NCBI GenBank assembly: GCA_029783825.1
Contig: JAREIK010002028.1
Span: forward strand, 1 to 64,000
Direction: 5' to 3'
From: Sapria himalayana
Taxonomy: Eukaryota; Streptophyta; Magnoliopsida; Malpighiales; Rafflesiaceae
Length of the DNA: 64,000 nucleotides
Of this stretch, positions 23,485-35,814 are shown piece by piece; position 1 is the stretch's first letter, and the number at the start of each line of letters is the position of its first letter. Both the position numbers and the translations under genes were made by a program. The notes under the pieces are model-generated. The model was given only the letters and a program-made list of their open reading frames with translations. It searched no databases and was not told the origin of the DNA.

Positions 23485-25390
23485 TATTGTATAAGATTGC
23501 ATAAGTACCTAATCAAATAAAACTAGCATATAGGATACAAAATATTAGTAAGCTTTTGTAGCTGATATGTCTCATATTCTATAATCAAAATAACCTTAAG
23601 AAATAATATAGTATTCTCAATTTAACTAGTGATAAATACTCAAGCTGGCATAAGTAATAAATTCAAATACTCATATATATACAGAGAGATCTTTTTGTTA
23701 AAGAAAGAATATATAATTCAACTACTAATCTCAAATAGAATCTTCCTAGAGTCTGCCAATTATTCAAATAAATAATATAGAAATAATAATAATGATATAA
23801 TTTAATTATCTAAAAAGATAACTCACATAAAATAAACTAATAGGACAATCAAAAATAAATATGATAAAAAGAAGTAAGTAAAGATTAATGAGGAATAATA
23901 GCATAATCAATAACTTTTAAATATTTTTCAATTGGTAATTATAATATTTTCAAAATAAGCAAAAGGATATAAAAACTAAATATAATTACCAATGATATGA
24001 ATATTTACTCTTATGTTGATAATCAATAATATGAAATGGAGTACAAATAAAATAATCATTGATACTTATAAGAAAGAATAATTTATTATTATCTTAGACA
24101 AAAATTTTGTATACTCTTCTTAGTTACTTAGTATGTGTTGTGATGAATTGACTCTAGGTAGACCCATAGGTAGCTCTGACTAAAAGTCGATCTTTCTCAC
24201 TACAACATAATACTATCGATGGTATTTTCTAAAAATAATATATAATAATTATTTTAATGTGACTAATCCTTCAATAATGAATTCACTGTACTAAGACTTT
24301 CTTCTATCTACCTCTACTGTGATAATCCAGACAATATCACAAAATTGTGATTCTCAAAAAAATACAAAAGTAACTATACTTAATTCTTTTCTCCTTTTTA
24401 TATAGAACTACAAAAACACTAATTAGGATTTCTGCACAAAATTACTATCTTCCATTACCACTCACCACCATATGTTGTGCACCATTAGAGTTTTTTGATA
24501 AAAGGTAAATAAAATCACAACAGAACTCAACCCCCAGTTATGCATCCATTTAACTCCAAATGAAAAATAAAACACCTAGGGTGAAGATTTTGTTGATTAT
24601 TTGACCTTCAACTATATCGCATCAACTGTCTGTAATATAACACTTGGAGCACCAATTTGTAGTGAAAATTCAAATGAAAATTCACTTTTGTTATAAAATA
24701 ACAGGAGTAAAACTAGAGTGAGTCAAGATGTTCAAATTAGTTTTTAGAGTAAACCAGTGTGAGTCAGGGTGTTCAAATTAGTTTACACCCCACTTTACTT
24801 TAGCCTTATATGACGATGTTCAAGTGAGCTTTGCACCCAACATTACTTCTGCCAAATGCCATGTTCAGGATTAGGTGAGCTTTTCACCCAACATGACTAC
24901 GCCATGCCGAGGTTCGGTGAGTTTAAACCTAGATTTGAAAATATTAAAAAAAATACGACATTACTTTTTTATACCCAACTTAAAAATATTTACAAAAGAA
25001 AAATGCATGGCTTTAGATAAAAAAAAATTAAACAAAATAAAAAATATATTTACATATTAATGCATTTAAAATGTCAAACATGAAAATACCCAGCATGGAC
25101 AGTAATTTTCAAATTCAATTATATATTAGATTAAATATATAAGCCTATACAATAATTTTAAAATTCAAAAATATAGTTAGATTATATCTATAAATAAATA
25201 AATAAATATAAATATATATATATATATGTTAATGTACAAAAGATTTCTATAAGATTTATACACACACAAACACACTTAATATTTATATAATTATATCCAT
25301 GAATATTTTTGAAAACATATATATATAAATCTACATATATAAATATTATCGAAAACTAATATATATGTGTGTGTGTGTGTGTGTTATTTT
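23485..25390. other. AT-rich region with small repeats, no gene seen
   Basis: No credible frame is present. Two 42-bp tandem units lie at about 24706-24788 (GAGTAAAACTAGAGTGAGTC and GAGTAAACCAGTGTGAGTC, each followed by TGTTCAAATTAGTTT). They are followed by two looser units containing GTGAGCTTT and CACCCAACAT (24820-24900). A (GT)n run lies at 25365-25384. The 61-codon frame at 24875 overlaps the repeat and ends in a lysine-rich AT tract, so it is not credible. Confidence 0.5.
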
Positions 25391-26632
25391 GGAAAGGTAT
25401 GTCATGGTCTATATGAAATTATAACTAACCCAAATAGATAAAAAAATTCCTAGCTAAATGCATATATTTTGGAAAAAAAAATATTTAAAGAATTATCGAT
25501 TCTAATTGTATATAAACTAATAAAAAAATAAATTCAGATAATTATTTAGTGACGGATTTAAATTAGGGGAAAATCCATTGCTAATAATTATCTAGAAAAA
25601 TTCCATCGCTAAATTCTCCGCGTTTCTTTCGGCAGAGGAGAAAAGAAGAAATTACGAAAATGAAGATAGGCAAATTATGTCGGGATATAATAGTAGGAAA
25701 AATTTCATCACTAATAATTAGCTAGGGAATTCCATTGCTAAATCATTGCAAAATTAACGATTTTATTTTGGTTGAAATTCCATCGAAATCTGTCACTAAT
25801 TTATGGATTTATTAGTTAGAGATATTTGCTTGCTAAATCCATAGTTAAAATACGTATTTATTAGTTAGTTAAAATTCGTCACTAAATCCGTTGCTAAATC
25901 AAGGATTTTATTAGCAAAGGAAAATCCATCACTAAATCAATGATTTATTAGCAAAGAAAAATTCGTCGCTAAATCCATCGCTAAAGCAAGAATTTTATTA
26001 GCAAGAGAAAATCAGTCTCTAAATACGTCACTAAATCATTGATTTATTAGCAAGGGAAAATCTATCGCTAATTTCGTCACTAATTTCATCACTAAATCAT
26101 GAATTTTATTAGCAGGGAAAATCCGTCGCTAAATCTATCGCTAAATCATGGATTTAATTAGCAAAAGAAAATTTTGTCGCTAAATCCATAGTTAAATCAT
26201 GATTATATTAGACAGGGAAAATTTGTCGATAAATCCATTGTTAAAAATTAGTTAGGGAAAATCCGTCACTAATTTATTCACTAATTTCATGCTTTTATTA
26301 GCAAGGGATATTACGTCACAATATCCATCACTAAATTATTCCATTTTTTTAGCAGAAGTTATTAAAATTTTCGTTGCTAAATCCGTCGCTAAAATTCTAA
26401 CTTTTTGAGCAGATTTTACGTAAATTTTCCGTCTCCAATCTGTTGCTAAATCCGTCGCAAAATCCCCGTTTTTTTTTTGAGCAAAATTTCGAAAATTTTC
26501 TCTAGCTAATCTGTTGCTATTTTTTTTCCAAAAAAGATCATAAATCCCTTGCTATTCCCTAGCTAATCCTATAATTAGCTAGGGATTTCCATAGCTAAAA
26601 TTCTCTAGCTAAATTGATATTTTCTTGTAGTG
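25391..26632 (-). mobile_element. CACTA element D, 5'-type terminus
   Basis: One end of a minus-strand CACTA element. The exact terminus TTTTCTTGTAGTG lies at 26620-26632 (CACTACAAGAAAA on the minus strand). Upstream are about 1 kb of subterminal units with CGTCGCTAAATC and TTATTAGCAAGGGAAAATCC. At 25420-25560 the sequence matches the inverted left interior of element B (CTAAATGCATATATTTTG and AGATAATTATT shared). The body of the element cannot be followed left of about 25390. No 3-bp target duplication can be tested because the other end is not identified. Confidence 0.75.
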
Positions 26633-26890
26633 AAATAGTTGAGATATTTAATTAATAAATGATGATATGTCAAATTATTGGTATTCAAAACAAATATGTG
26701 ATAGCCATAGAGAGAAATCTAAATTGCTACTTTCCAGAGCATATAGTGATTTAGTGGGCAAATTTTATGATGAACATCATGTTGGACTAATTGTATGGTA
26801 AGTAACCTCTGATAAATAAACAAACATATGTGCCGCTTTGAGAGATAGCCAAATGTAAAGTCCTACATTGATTAAAAGCTAGGATGATTG
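26633..26890. other. Spacer between element D end and minisatellite
   Basis: No gene is visible. AAAGTCCTACATTGATTAAA at 26850-26869 resembles a motif common near the start of plant LTR retrotransposons (AAAGTCCCACATTGGTT), but no LTR pair or primer-binding site was found. Confidence 0.3.
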
Positions 26891-28430
26891 AGGATGATCA
26901 ATAACATATGTTTAACTATATATCTATTATTTATAAATATTTGATAATTATATAAATCTCATTATAACTATATATTATTATATTTGTAACTATGTAAACT
27001 AATTTTATAACTATATCCACAACTATATATATCTATTTTTTAACTTAATATAATTTATAACTATATGTATAATTCTATATAACTATATTTCTAACAAAAT
27101 ATACTATATGTTTAATATATAACAATATTTAATGTATTTTACTATATAAATATTTGTATAACTATGTAATACTCTATATAATTAAATATATCTATATTTG
27201 TAACTATGTATATAGATATGCATTCATATAATTAATCTATATTTGTTTATAACCTTTTATACATTTTTATATAACTACTTATAACTACTTGTATGAATAT
27301 ATCAATTATTACTATATGTTTAACTATATTAACTCTATTTTTAACTATATATACTATAGGTATATGAACATATAACTATAAATAATTGTCATTGACTATA
27401 TGTAAACTATAAAAACATTATACTAAATATATTAAAATTTATAATTAACAACATATATTTACTAAATATTTTTATATATTAGTATAAAAAATGTATTTTA
27501 GCATATCTATACCTATACATAACGATATGTATAAATATAATATTATAAGAAAAAAATATAATGCCTACAGTATAAAGATAAGTTAAACTATTGTGTATGA
27601 TATGTATAACTACATGTAACTATATTTATAATTACATGTATAACAACATACAACATTATGGTTAATATGTGTATAACTATATATAAAATTTGTAAAACTA
27701 AATAAAACTTTATATAATTAAATAACTATATTTTTAACTATTATACAATATGTATACATATATGTAAATCTATAATTTTTTTATAACTATGTATATATTT
27801 ATGTAAAACTAATAAACTACTCATATTAATATTATATAACTAAATGTTAACGATATATAATTTTTTATAATATATATTATATGTATAATAAAATTTAAAT
27901 ATAAATAATTCTCTTACTATATGTATAACAATAAAAAATTATTCATAACTATTTAAATACATTTAACAACATATTTAATATAACATTTTTATATATTAGT
28001 ATAAAAAATGTGTTTTAAGATATATACCTATACAAACTATATGTATAAATATATGAAATTATATGAAAAATAATATATACATTCATGTATAAATAAAGTT
28101 TAACTATACGGCAACTATATATATAACCACATGTAACTATATTTATAATTTTATATATAAAAACATAAACAAAAGTTAACTATATGTATAAACTATATAT
28201 AAATATTGTATAACTATAAAAAACTCTTTATAAATAAATATAACTTTATTTTTAATTATGATAATATAGGTATAAATATATGTAAATCTATATAATTTTA
28301 AAACTATACATTTATGTATAACTATATATAACTACTTGTATGCATGTATCTACTATATAACTATATAACTATATATATTATTTATAACTACATATACTAT
28401 GTGTATACTAACATATAATTATTAATGAGA
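26891..28430. repeat. AT-rich minisatellite, third divergent copy
   Basis: Degenerate TATAACTATAT units are homologous to 7020-8226 and 49615-50828, with shared internal landmarks such as TTTCTAACAAAATATACTAT near 27085. This copy is more diverged and has many small deletions. It lies upstream of the transposase genes of element C, as the other copies lie inside element B, so it may be the corresponding part of element C. Confidence 0.7.
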
Positions 28431-28689
28431 TATAATACTAATTTGCTGCACTAACTTGATTAGCAAAAGATATATAATCAACTATGTAAGCACATAGCAT
28501 GAGAGTGTCTGTTGGTCAGGCTCATATGGTATAATACAATTAAGGTACACTTACCTAATCCCAGCCCTTAGCCTCAGAATCATATATGAACTTATGTATG
28601 ACAAAAGATGTAATATCTAATAGTTTTGTATACAAGAAAATTAGTTTTGTAATATCCCAGCCCTCCCTCTCTAATGCTTTCTGTGTAAC

Positions 28690-28985
28690 TCTCTTCCTTT
28701 TTTGTATTCTAGGTAACGTTCTCCTCTCTCTTGTTATTTTTTCTCTCGTCCTCGAATCCTTTCGTTCTTGGTATCGCTGCTTTCTCCTCTCTTTCTCCCT
28801 TCTCATCCTCCCTCTCCTCTCTCCTCTCTCTCTCCATCTCCTCTCTCTCTCCCTCCTCCTCTCTCTCCTCTCACCTCTTCAGCACCAGTTCCTCTCCCCT
28901 CTATCTACCCTTACCCCCTTTCTCGCTCTCTCTCCTCTCGCTCACCTCGCGTCGTTCAGTCTCTCTCCCCCCCTTCAAAAACTTT
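28690..28985 (+). promoter_or_regulatory. Pyrimidine-rich leader upstream of transposase pseudogene
   Basis: About 300 bp is almost pure C/T on the + strand (CTCTCTCCTCTC runs, CCCTCCTCCTCTC) and is the most GC-rich patch in this part of the window. Such tracts are common in plant 5' untranslated exons. Three overlapping + strand frames rich in Ser, Leu and Pro result from the composition and are not genes. A leader role is inferred from its place just before the tnp2 remnant. Confidence 0.35.
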
Positions 28986-29274
28986 AATCGCTTCATTCTT
29001 GCGTTTCTTTTCTTGGTACAATTATCGTGATTTTTCTCCCTTTATCTAGTTAATACCAATGATATCTATTAATCCTTTAGCATGCTAAATTACTTTAGAG
29101 CTATTCATGTAGATTCTACAAATGCATTGCCTCGATATTCATGTTATTTAATTTTTAAATATTCATTTGTAGGTAATTTATTTAATTATTAGTATATTTT
29201 GACGTAATAGAATGTTTAATTCAAAATAATATATAAGCATTATTTTTGTAAATATAATAGGGCAAAATTAGTTC

Positions 29275-31660
29275 ATATAATAAGTGAATGTACTAAAGGT
29301 TTATTAATGGAATTTTGAATAAAGATTTTTTGAGTGGCTTAAAACTTTCATCAATTTTGCATGTAGTCAATCGAGATGGATGGATGGAGAAAAAAATAAG
29401 TGTCCATGTAATCATCGCAAGTGTCAAATATCCCTTTTAGTGATGCAAACACTTTAAGATACCATTTGGCTAAATATGGCTTTATGCCAAATTATTTTGA
29501 TTGGAGTATTAATGGGGAAAGTACAATGGCTATGAACATTAACAAAAATGAGGGTATTGAATCGTTTGCTTGTGGTGAAGAAGCATCAAACACATACCAT
29601 AGAATGATCACGGAAGCTGCTAGTGCTAACTTCAATAAGAATTACATGGATGAACCATCTAATCCTGAAGCTGATAAATTTTATGTAATGCTTAAAGCTG
29701 CAGATAAAGAGTTGTAGCCTAGTTGTAAAACACATTTGTAATTGTTACTTGTGGCTCGACTTATCAGCATTAAGTCAGAAAATCATATGTATGAGAAATT
29801 ATTTGATCAATTGTCAAACTGATGGAGATTGTTCCAGACAATAATTTGATCACTAATAACTTTTACAACACTAAAAGTTACTACGAGGAATGGGTCTACT
29901 AGTGAAAAAAATTGATGGTTATTTCAATGGATGTATTTTATATTGGGGCGGTGATAGTGATGTAATTAGCTGTAAGTTTTGTGTTCATTATTGATTTAAG
30001 AAAGCATCTCGTGTTGTAGATACGTGACCAAAATTGAAAGTTGCATTTAAAAAGATGTATTATTTTTTATTAATTCCTCGATTACTCATACTATATGCAT
30101 CAAATGCTATAGCAATGATATGAGGTGGCATTCTGTGTTTGAGGTTGAAGAAGGGGTAATGCGTCATCCATCAGATTCACTTGCTTGAAAGCATTTTAAT
30201 TATATACATTAAGATTTTGCAGCTAAAAGTCGAAATGTGAGATTAGGTCTCTACATAGATGGATTTCAACCATTTGGGCAATCTGGACAATAGTATTCAA
30301 CATGACCAGTGATAGTGGCACATTATAACTTTCCTCTATGGTTGTGTATGAATGAGCAATATATGTTTTTGTCAAAAGTGGTTCCAGGGCCAAAAAATCT
30401 GAAATACATGCTGGATGTTTTCTGACAGTCTCTTATAGTAGAGTTAAATCATTTGTGGGATGTTGGTGTGAATAAATATGATATCTCAAAGAAACAAAAT
30501 TTCATTTTGTGGGCGGCCCTTATGTGGATAGTTTGTGATATTTTTACATATTCAATATTGTCTGGCTGGAGTACTGCAGGATGATTCACATACCCACATT
30601 GCATGAAAAATTATTATGCATTTACCCTCAAATTTAGTGATAAATAGTCATGGTTTGATAACCATCATAAGTTTCTACATATGAATCATTCATTTCGAAG
30701 AAATAGAACTGCATTTCAAAAAAAAATTGTTATGACAGTTACACTAGCAGTTCATTCAGGAGATGATATTATGACAGAGATTTCGAGTTTTGGTTTGAAG
30801 AAGGTAACTAAAAAGGATGCTACTGGAAGTAATGGACCAATAGGCAAAATATTTGGCAGTAGTAAACGTAGTATATTTTGGGACTTTCCCTTTTGGAATT
30901 CCTATATAATTTGTCATAACTTAGATGTAATGCATTTTGAAAAAAAAAGTGTTTGATAATATTTTCAACACTATCCTTAATGTAGATGGAAAAATAAAAG
31001 GCACTTTAAAATCAAGACATGAGCTAAATGATTAATATCAGCATCCTGAATTTAAACTGAATGAGGCAACAAAAATATTCCCTAAAGCTCACTACACACT
31101 TAATAAGAAGGCAAGATAGATATTGTATGAATGGGTTAAAAATTTGAAATTCCCTTATGGATATGTGTCAAATATGGGTAGATGCGCAGATATAAAAATT
31201 TGAATGAAAAGTCATGACAATCATGTATTTATATAGATATTAATACCTATTGCATTTCGTGAATTACATCCCCTAAGTGGTTGGAAGGTTCTTACAGAAC
31301 TTATTTTGTTCAAGCCACTCAAGTATATTATTGTACATATCCGAGTTTATCTCGTGATAAGAGTGATTGGTGCGTTATTTGAAAAATCAAAGCTCGATCA
31401 AATTTTGAAGTATCAACATCACAACAATGAAGTGCAGACTTAGATATTGCATTGGTATTCCATGAAGTTTACATAAATAATATTTAGCCTGTGCTTGTAG
31501 ATGAAGATCTAAAAAATTTATGTTACTCAAATTGTGGCCTAATAGAAATTGAAGATGATCAATTTCTATCTAAACATGAGTTTGAACTTCTATCAAAATC
31601 AAAAAAAAAATATCAGGAGATCCATTGGAGGATGACAATGATGCCGATAATTAAACTGTT
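29275..31660 (+). pseudogene. tnp2-type CACTA transposase, multiply broken
   Basis: Translated pieces follow the plant tnp2 transposase in order. An N-terminal transposase-associated piece with CPCNHRKCQ (29401-29427) is followed by a frameshift into YGFMPNYFDW (about 29470-29500) and NPEADKFYVMLKAADKEL up to a stop at 29715-29717. Then come IKSENHM (29770), GYFNGCILYW (29910-29945), RNVRLGLYIDGFQPFG (about 30231-30280), VVPGPKN (30380), QNFILWAALMW (30497-30530), SGWSTAG (30560), HSFRRNRTAF (30690-30715), RSIFWDFPFW (about 30866-30898), HNLDVMHFEK, FDNIFNTILN (30953-30985), EWVKNLKFPYGYVSNMGRC (31130-31185) and IPIAFRELHP (31240-31275). At least two frameshifts and more than ten in-frame stops are visible. 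In an active element the protein cuts the ends; here it is dead. Family match is strong. Confidence 0.9.
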
Positions 31661-31793
31661 ATAATTGTATTATAATATTAAACTTCAAAGAATTTCTATA
31701 TTTTGTTGAAATATATCGGTGTGATTTATTCTAAAATGCATGCTTGTTCATCATATCTATATTATTTGTTCTATGTTTTATTTTATATAGTAG

Positions 31794-33780
31794 ATGACGC
31801 ATACAAGACGTGGCCGAGGTGGAGTTGGATGTGGATGCAAAAATGAACCAAATTCATCTAGTATGTTACATCATGTTGTAGAATCAGTACAATCTCATAT
31901 ACACCATATCCAGACTTCAACATCATAATCACCATCTCCATTTCTATCAGCATCACCATCATTGAGACCTATACTATCTTCTTTATCATATATAAGCCCA
32001 CCAACCATTATGCTTCCTGCACACACTTTTGATCCATCTCATTCTTCTACAACACATTTTAGACCGATAGTTTCCCCATTTACAAAACCAATGACATCAT
32101 CAAATGATGTGCCTTCCTCTACATTCAGTCTAAGTTAGTAATTGAGATTATGGATGGGAGGTAAAAAAAATATGTAAATATGACTTGAAAAAAAAAATCT
32201 GATGTGACTCATAGTGGCTTTTTTTAAATATATAGTTATGATTTGCTTGTTTTCAATGTTATTTATTTATTTGTATAGTTTTATTCCATCTCACAAGTGC
32301 TTGACTTTAATTATAAAGTATTTCAAGAAAATGGCTGTTTCTAAAGTATTCTCCTGAAAGAATGTTTCTGAATCAACAAAGAGTCTTATTTTAATGACAG
32401 GTAAAAAATAACAAAACAAAAGCATTGAAAAATAATTATCTAATTACTTAACTATTATGTTGGTTATTATTCAAGTAGTAAATAATTATGTTCTTGTTAA
32501 TATAAATTCTTTAGTGATTTATTATATATAGAATAAGTATACATGGGCACTCAAATTTGATGTAAAGATAAAGTCATTATGGAAGATCAAAGCTAATCAA
32601 TGGTATTTTGATTTTGTCCATAAATTGAATAATATGAAAGAAAGGCCTGATTTTATATCCGATGATGACTGGCCCAAGTGGCTTAAGTAATGAGAGGAGC
32701 TAGATGTGAAAAAAAAATCAGATATTGCTAGCAAAAATCGATGAAGTGAGGTAGCTGGACTAGGTAGAGGAAACTATCGACACATAGGATGGTTGAAGTT
32801 GATCATTGAGCATGCTCAAGATTTTAATACAATTTTAAAATTATAAACATTTATATATTTAGTGGTTTTCCTAATAATAAATCAAATATATGCATGGTTT
32901 TATTAATTTTGATAAAATTTTTGATCATTTATTATATTATGACTTAATAAATACATATTCTAGGCTGGATAATTGGGTTAGATCCCAATTTTATGAGATT
33001 TTTAAGAAGATGCATGTGAAGAAAGTGAATGGTCAGTTTGTTGACAATAAGACTCAGATGATTATTATAAGAATCTATTATATTTATAAAATTTTATAAT
33101 TCTACCGTACATTTTAAAAGTTATTTGGAATGCAAAATAATTATTTTATTTTTTGTTTATCTATAATAATATTTTTCACTATTTTATCTAAGGAACTCTT
33201 GGAGGAATGTGTGACAACTACTTCTCAACAAGTTAAGGGTTCTATGGATCTTCAACCAATTGACTATGATCCTATTTATTTAGAGACCATAAGAGATCAT
33301 ATGTAGCAACGAGTGCACGACATCAGCTCGAAGGGAGTGGCATTTTGTTGTAGCAGTTGTGCTTCTAATTCATCTGTCTCAACAATAGTGGATGAGGCAG
33401 TCGAACCAGTAATGGAAACAAATGAACGTATTGTAGTTATGGAGACCGAAATGAAAAAGAAGGATTCGCAGATATCTCATTTGATGAAAGAAATATATGA
33501 AATTAAAGAACACAAAGATGAGTAGTATACCAATTTGAAAAAAGACATACAAGAAATACATGAAGAAAAAGTGGAGCTGATTACTTATTTGATGGAAGAT
33601 ATGCAAGAAATTAAAGAAATGAATGATGAGATGAAAGAAATTTAAAATGTAATGCAATAGCAGATGTCCTATGTGGAGTCACAATTAGCATCATTGACAC
33701 TACAGATAGCATTACGAGATCCGGCTATGAAACCTCACAAAAAAACTAGCACAAAATTCCCTACTAATTATGAAGATGAT
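31794..33780 (+). pseudogene. TNPA-type (Ptta/En-Spm, Transposase_24) gene, broken
   Basis: A probable first exon starts at ATG 31794 (MTHTRRGRGGVGCGCKNEP) after a TATATAG acceptor-like site. It continues as a Ser/Pro-rich region with a stop near 31927. The conserved domain follows at 32531-32845: KYTWALKFDVKIKSLWKI, then MKERPDFISDDDWPKWLK, KKKSDIASKNR and IEHAQDF. It continues at 32965-33062 with FYEIFKKMHVKK and GQFVDNKTQ. A coiled-coil-like C-terminus rich in Glu, Lys and Met (METEMKKKDSQISHLMKEIY) lies at 33405-33660. Several stops (near 32689, 32740, 33305, 33523, 33643) break it. In En/Spm the TNPA protein binds subterminal repeats such as those at 36070-37090. The exon boundaries are my reading. 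Confidence 0.8.
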
Positions 33781-34640
33781 TTCATATGAGAATTATTTCT
33801 GAACTGTTATTTAATTTTTGTCTACGTGTAGAAAAACTTGATGTGATTTTTTTCCAATTTTCAATTTTTTTTATTTTGATTTTGTTTTTTGCTTTGCTGA
33901 TTAACCTAATAATGAATCTTTGCAGGACACATGATGTGAGATGAATGAAAAAATTATGATTCAAAGCATTCAGACATTGCCACGGTGCTTCCATTGCATG
34001 GGTTCCGTATTTACAGATTTCAGCTTGATCAAAAGGAGGCATACCTTTTATTATATTCCCTAAAACATTTTATTTTTCCACTCTCTTTCTCTCTAAACAT
34101 CATTGCTGGACATCTTTTAGATTTTTGTTAAAGTTATATGACTATCAATTTTAATTTGTGTTTGTTAATGTCTATAATAACTATCTTTATATATCCGTGA
34201 ATATGTTTGTTGTCCCTAAATTTTTTGGGTAGAGTTTTAGCCTATTATAGGTATGTAAAAGGCTTGGCTAATCTTTCATGGTGCTGGGAACAACACCTTA
34301 GCTTATTAAGCTATGAGATGAAACAAAAAATTAATTCCACGCAAACGTAGGTTTGTTCTTGACACTCTTATTTTGTGTAGATCTACGTCATCATGGTTTA
34401 GATCTACATCTACTTGTTATTGGTTATTGGTTTGTAAATGTAGAATGTTATGCGCCATGTGCAGGTGTAACAATGTTTTCTATCTGCGTGAAGTACCAGA
34501 GGAAAAAGAACTAGAAATGCTGACCATGCTTGAGAGACCTATATGTGTGTTTTAAAGTCCTATATTATTTTATTCTGTTATCTTGGATGATATGTCTATT
34601 TGCATGAAAGTACAAGTATGTGTCTCATCTAAGGCTATGT
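33781..34640. other. Element C, sequence after TNPA pseudogene
   Basis: No credible gene is present. Possible 3' splice-like sites lie near 33926 (TTTGCAG) and 34380 (TTTTGTGTAG). The 60-codon frame at 34373-34555 has no family signature. This may be intron or captured sequence. Confidence 0.35.
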
Positions 34641-34990
34641 GATTATACATACGTACATATAATACTATAGTATATGCATACATATATACTTGGTATAAAT
34701 TACATATATACTGAGTAAATATCTACATATATTGAGTATATAAGTATGCATATACCGAGTATATATGTTCGTATATACTGAGTATATTTGTACATATATA
34801 CTCAGTATATTCATACATATATACTACAGTATATACGTATGTATATATTCGGTATATAAGTATGTTTATATTATAGTATATATGTAAGTATATACTCAGT
34901 ATATACATAATTTTATTCTATAGTATATACGTACATATATATCGAGTATATATATAATTGGGTGCATATATTTATTTGTAGACATGTATA
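34640..34990. repeat. Minisatellite of short imperfect palindromes
   Basis: About ten degenerate units of about 26-36 bp each carry a self-complementary core, TATACTGAGTATA, TATACTCAGTATA or CTATAGTATA. The cores are linked by TACGTACATATA-type sequence. A short related stretch with GCATATATGTACTC is at 35370-35400. Each unit could form a small hairpin. The minus-strand 61-codon frame here is a repeat artefact. Confidence 0.7.
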
Positions 34991-34999
34991 TATTGTCAT

Positions 35000-35454
35000 A
35001 CATAAACACCCATTTACACACAGAAACACTTTTGAATATATAATTGCTAGGGCTGGTCTGATCATCATTGTGCATTGCTTACTGATGCATGTAATAAAAG
35101 CAATGGATTATAGACTTTCTCTAAAGCTATGGGATTAAGAAATTTCAAGTCAAGTCCAATGGGGCAGATAGGGTTGGTCTTAAAAATCTTAGTAATTGTG
35201 TTGATATGCAATTATCACATAGTACAAAGCGAACGTATGAGTAAATAAGTTTTTTTGCTCTAGGTTCTACAATGATTGGTTCTAATTGTACTAGGTCTTA
35301 AGATGATGTTAATGATGATACTCATGTAGATGGTGCTATTCGCACATATAATAATGCAGTATTTTATGTACATATATACGGAGCATATATGTACTCAGGA
35401 TAATGTACACATAATACTGCAATTAATTTAAATACATGAATGTTTTGTATTTAT
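35000..35454. other. Element C, unassigned spacer
   Basis: AT-rich sequence without a gene. Nothing recognisable was found apart from short palindromic TATA units near 35370-35400. Confidence 0.4.
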
Positions 35455-35690
35455 TGAGATAGAAATGAAAAAGAAAGATCAGTAGAATATTATTTAGAAG
35501 GAAGAAATGTAGAAAATAAAAGAAGTTAATGATAAGATAAAAGAATTAAGAATGCAATACAACACCAGATATCCTATATGGAGTCATAGTTAGTGGCCTT
35601 GACGTGACAGATAGAATACCATGTTCCAATAGAGATACCACGTAAGAGAGGCTAGCACAAATGCACTAACTAATGATGAGAATGCTTTTT
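35455..35690 (+). pseudogene. Duplicated fragment of TNPA C-terminal exon
   Basis: GAGATAGAAATGAAAAAGAA and the following sequence repeat the TNPA coiled-coil exon at about 33449-33775 in the same orientation. A stretch of 80-100 bp in the middle is missing. Shared landmarks include GAAATGAAAAAGAA, AATGCAATA, CTATATGGAGTCA/CTATGTGGAGTCA and GCTAGCACAAA. It is followed by 3' sequence like that of element B (11505-11700), so this copy may be the original gene end and the longer one a rearranged duplicate, or the reverse. Confidence 0.7.
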
Positions 35691-35814
35691 TAATTTTTAA
35701 TGAATATATAACCTATGTTATGTTTTTGTTTTAACTATGTAACAATTGTATTATAATAAATGTTGAATAGCTTTTACTTTTTGTTTTTATTCAATTTAAT
35801 ATAATATATGTTTT

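Noticed and set aside
24198..24215. CACTACAACATAATA as a possible 5' terminus of element D
   Set aside because: Only the first 15 bases resemble the terminus. No subterminal repeats follow, element D is in the wrong orientation for a + strand start with this partner, and flanks TCT and AAA do not match as a target duplication.
26850..26869. Motif like the start of plant LTR retrotransposons
   Set aside because: No second LTR, primer-binding site, polypurine tract or retrotransposon coding sequence is visible in the window.
28586..29049. Overlapping Ser/Leu/Pro-rich frames on + and Arg/Glu-rich frame on -
   Set aside because: They are explained by the CT-rich tract; several frames are open over the same bases and none resembles a protein.
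33379..33657. 92-codon minus-strand frame
   Set aside because: It is the antisense shadow of the TNPA C-terminal coiled-coil exon.
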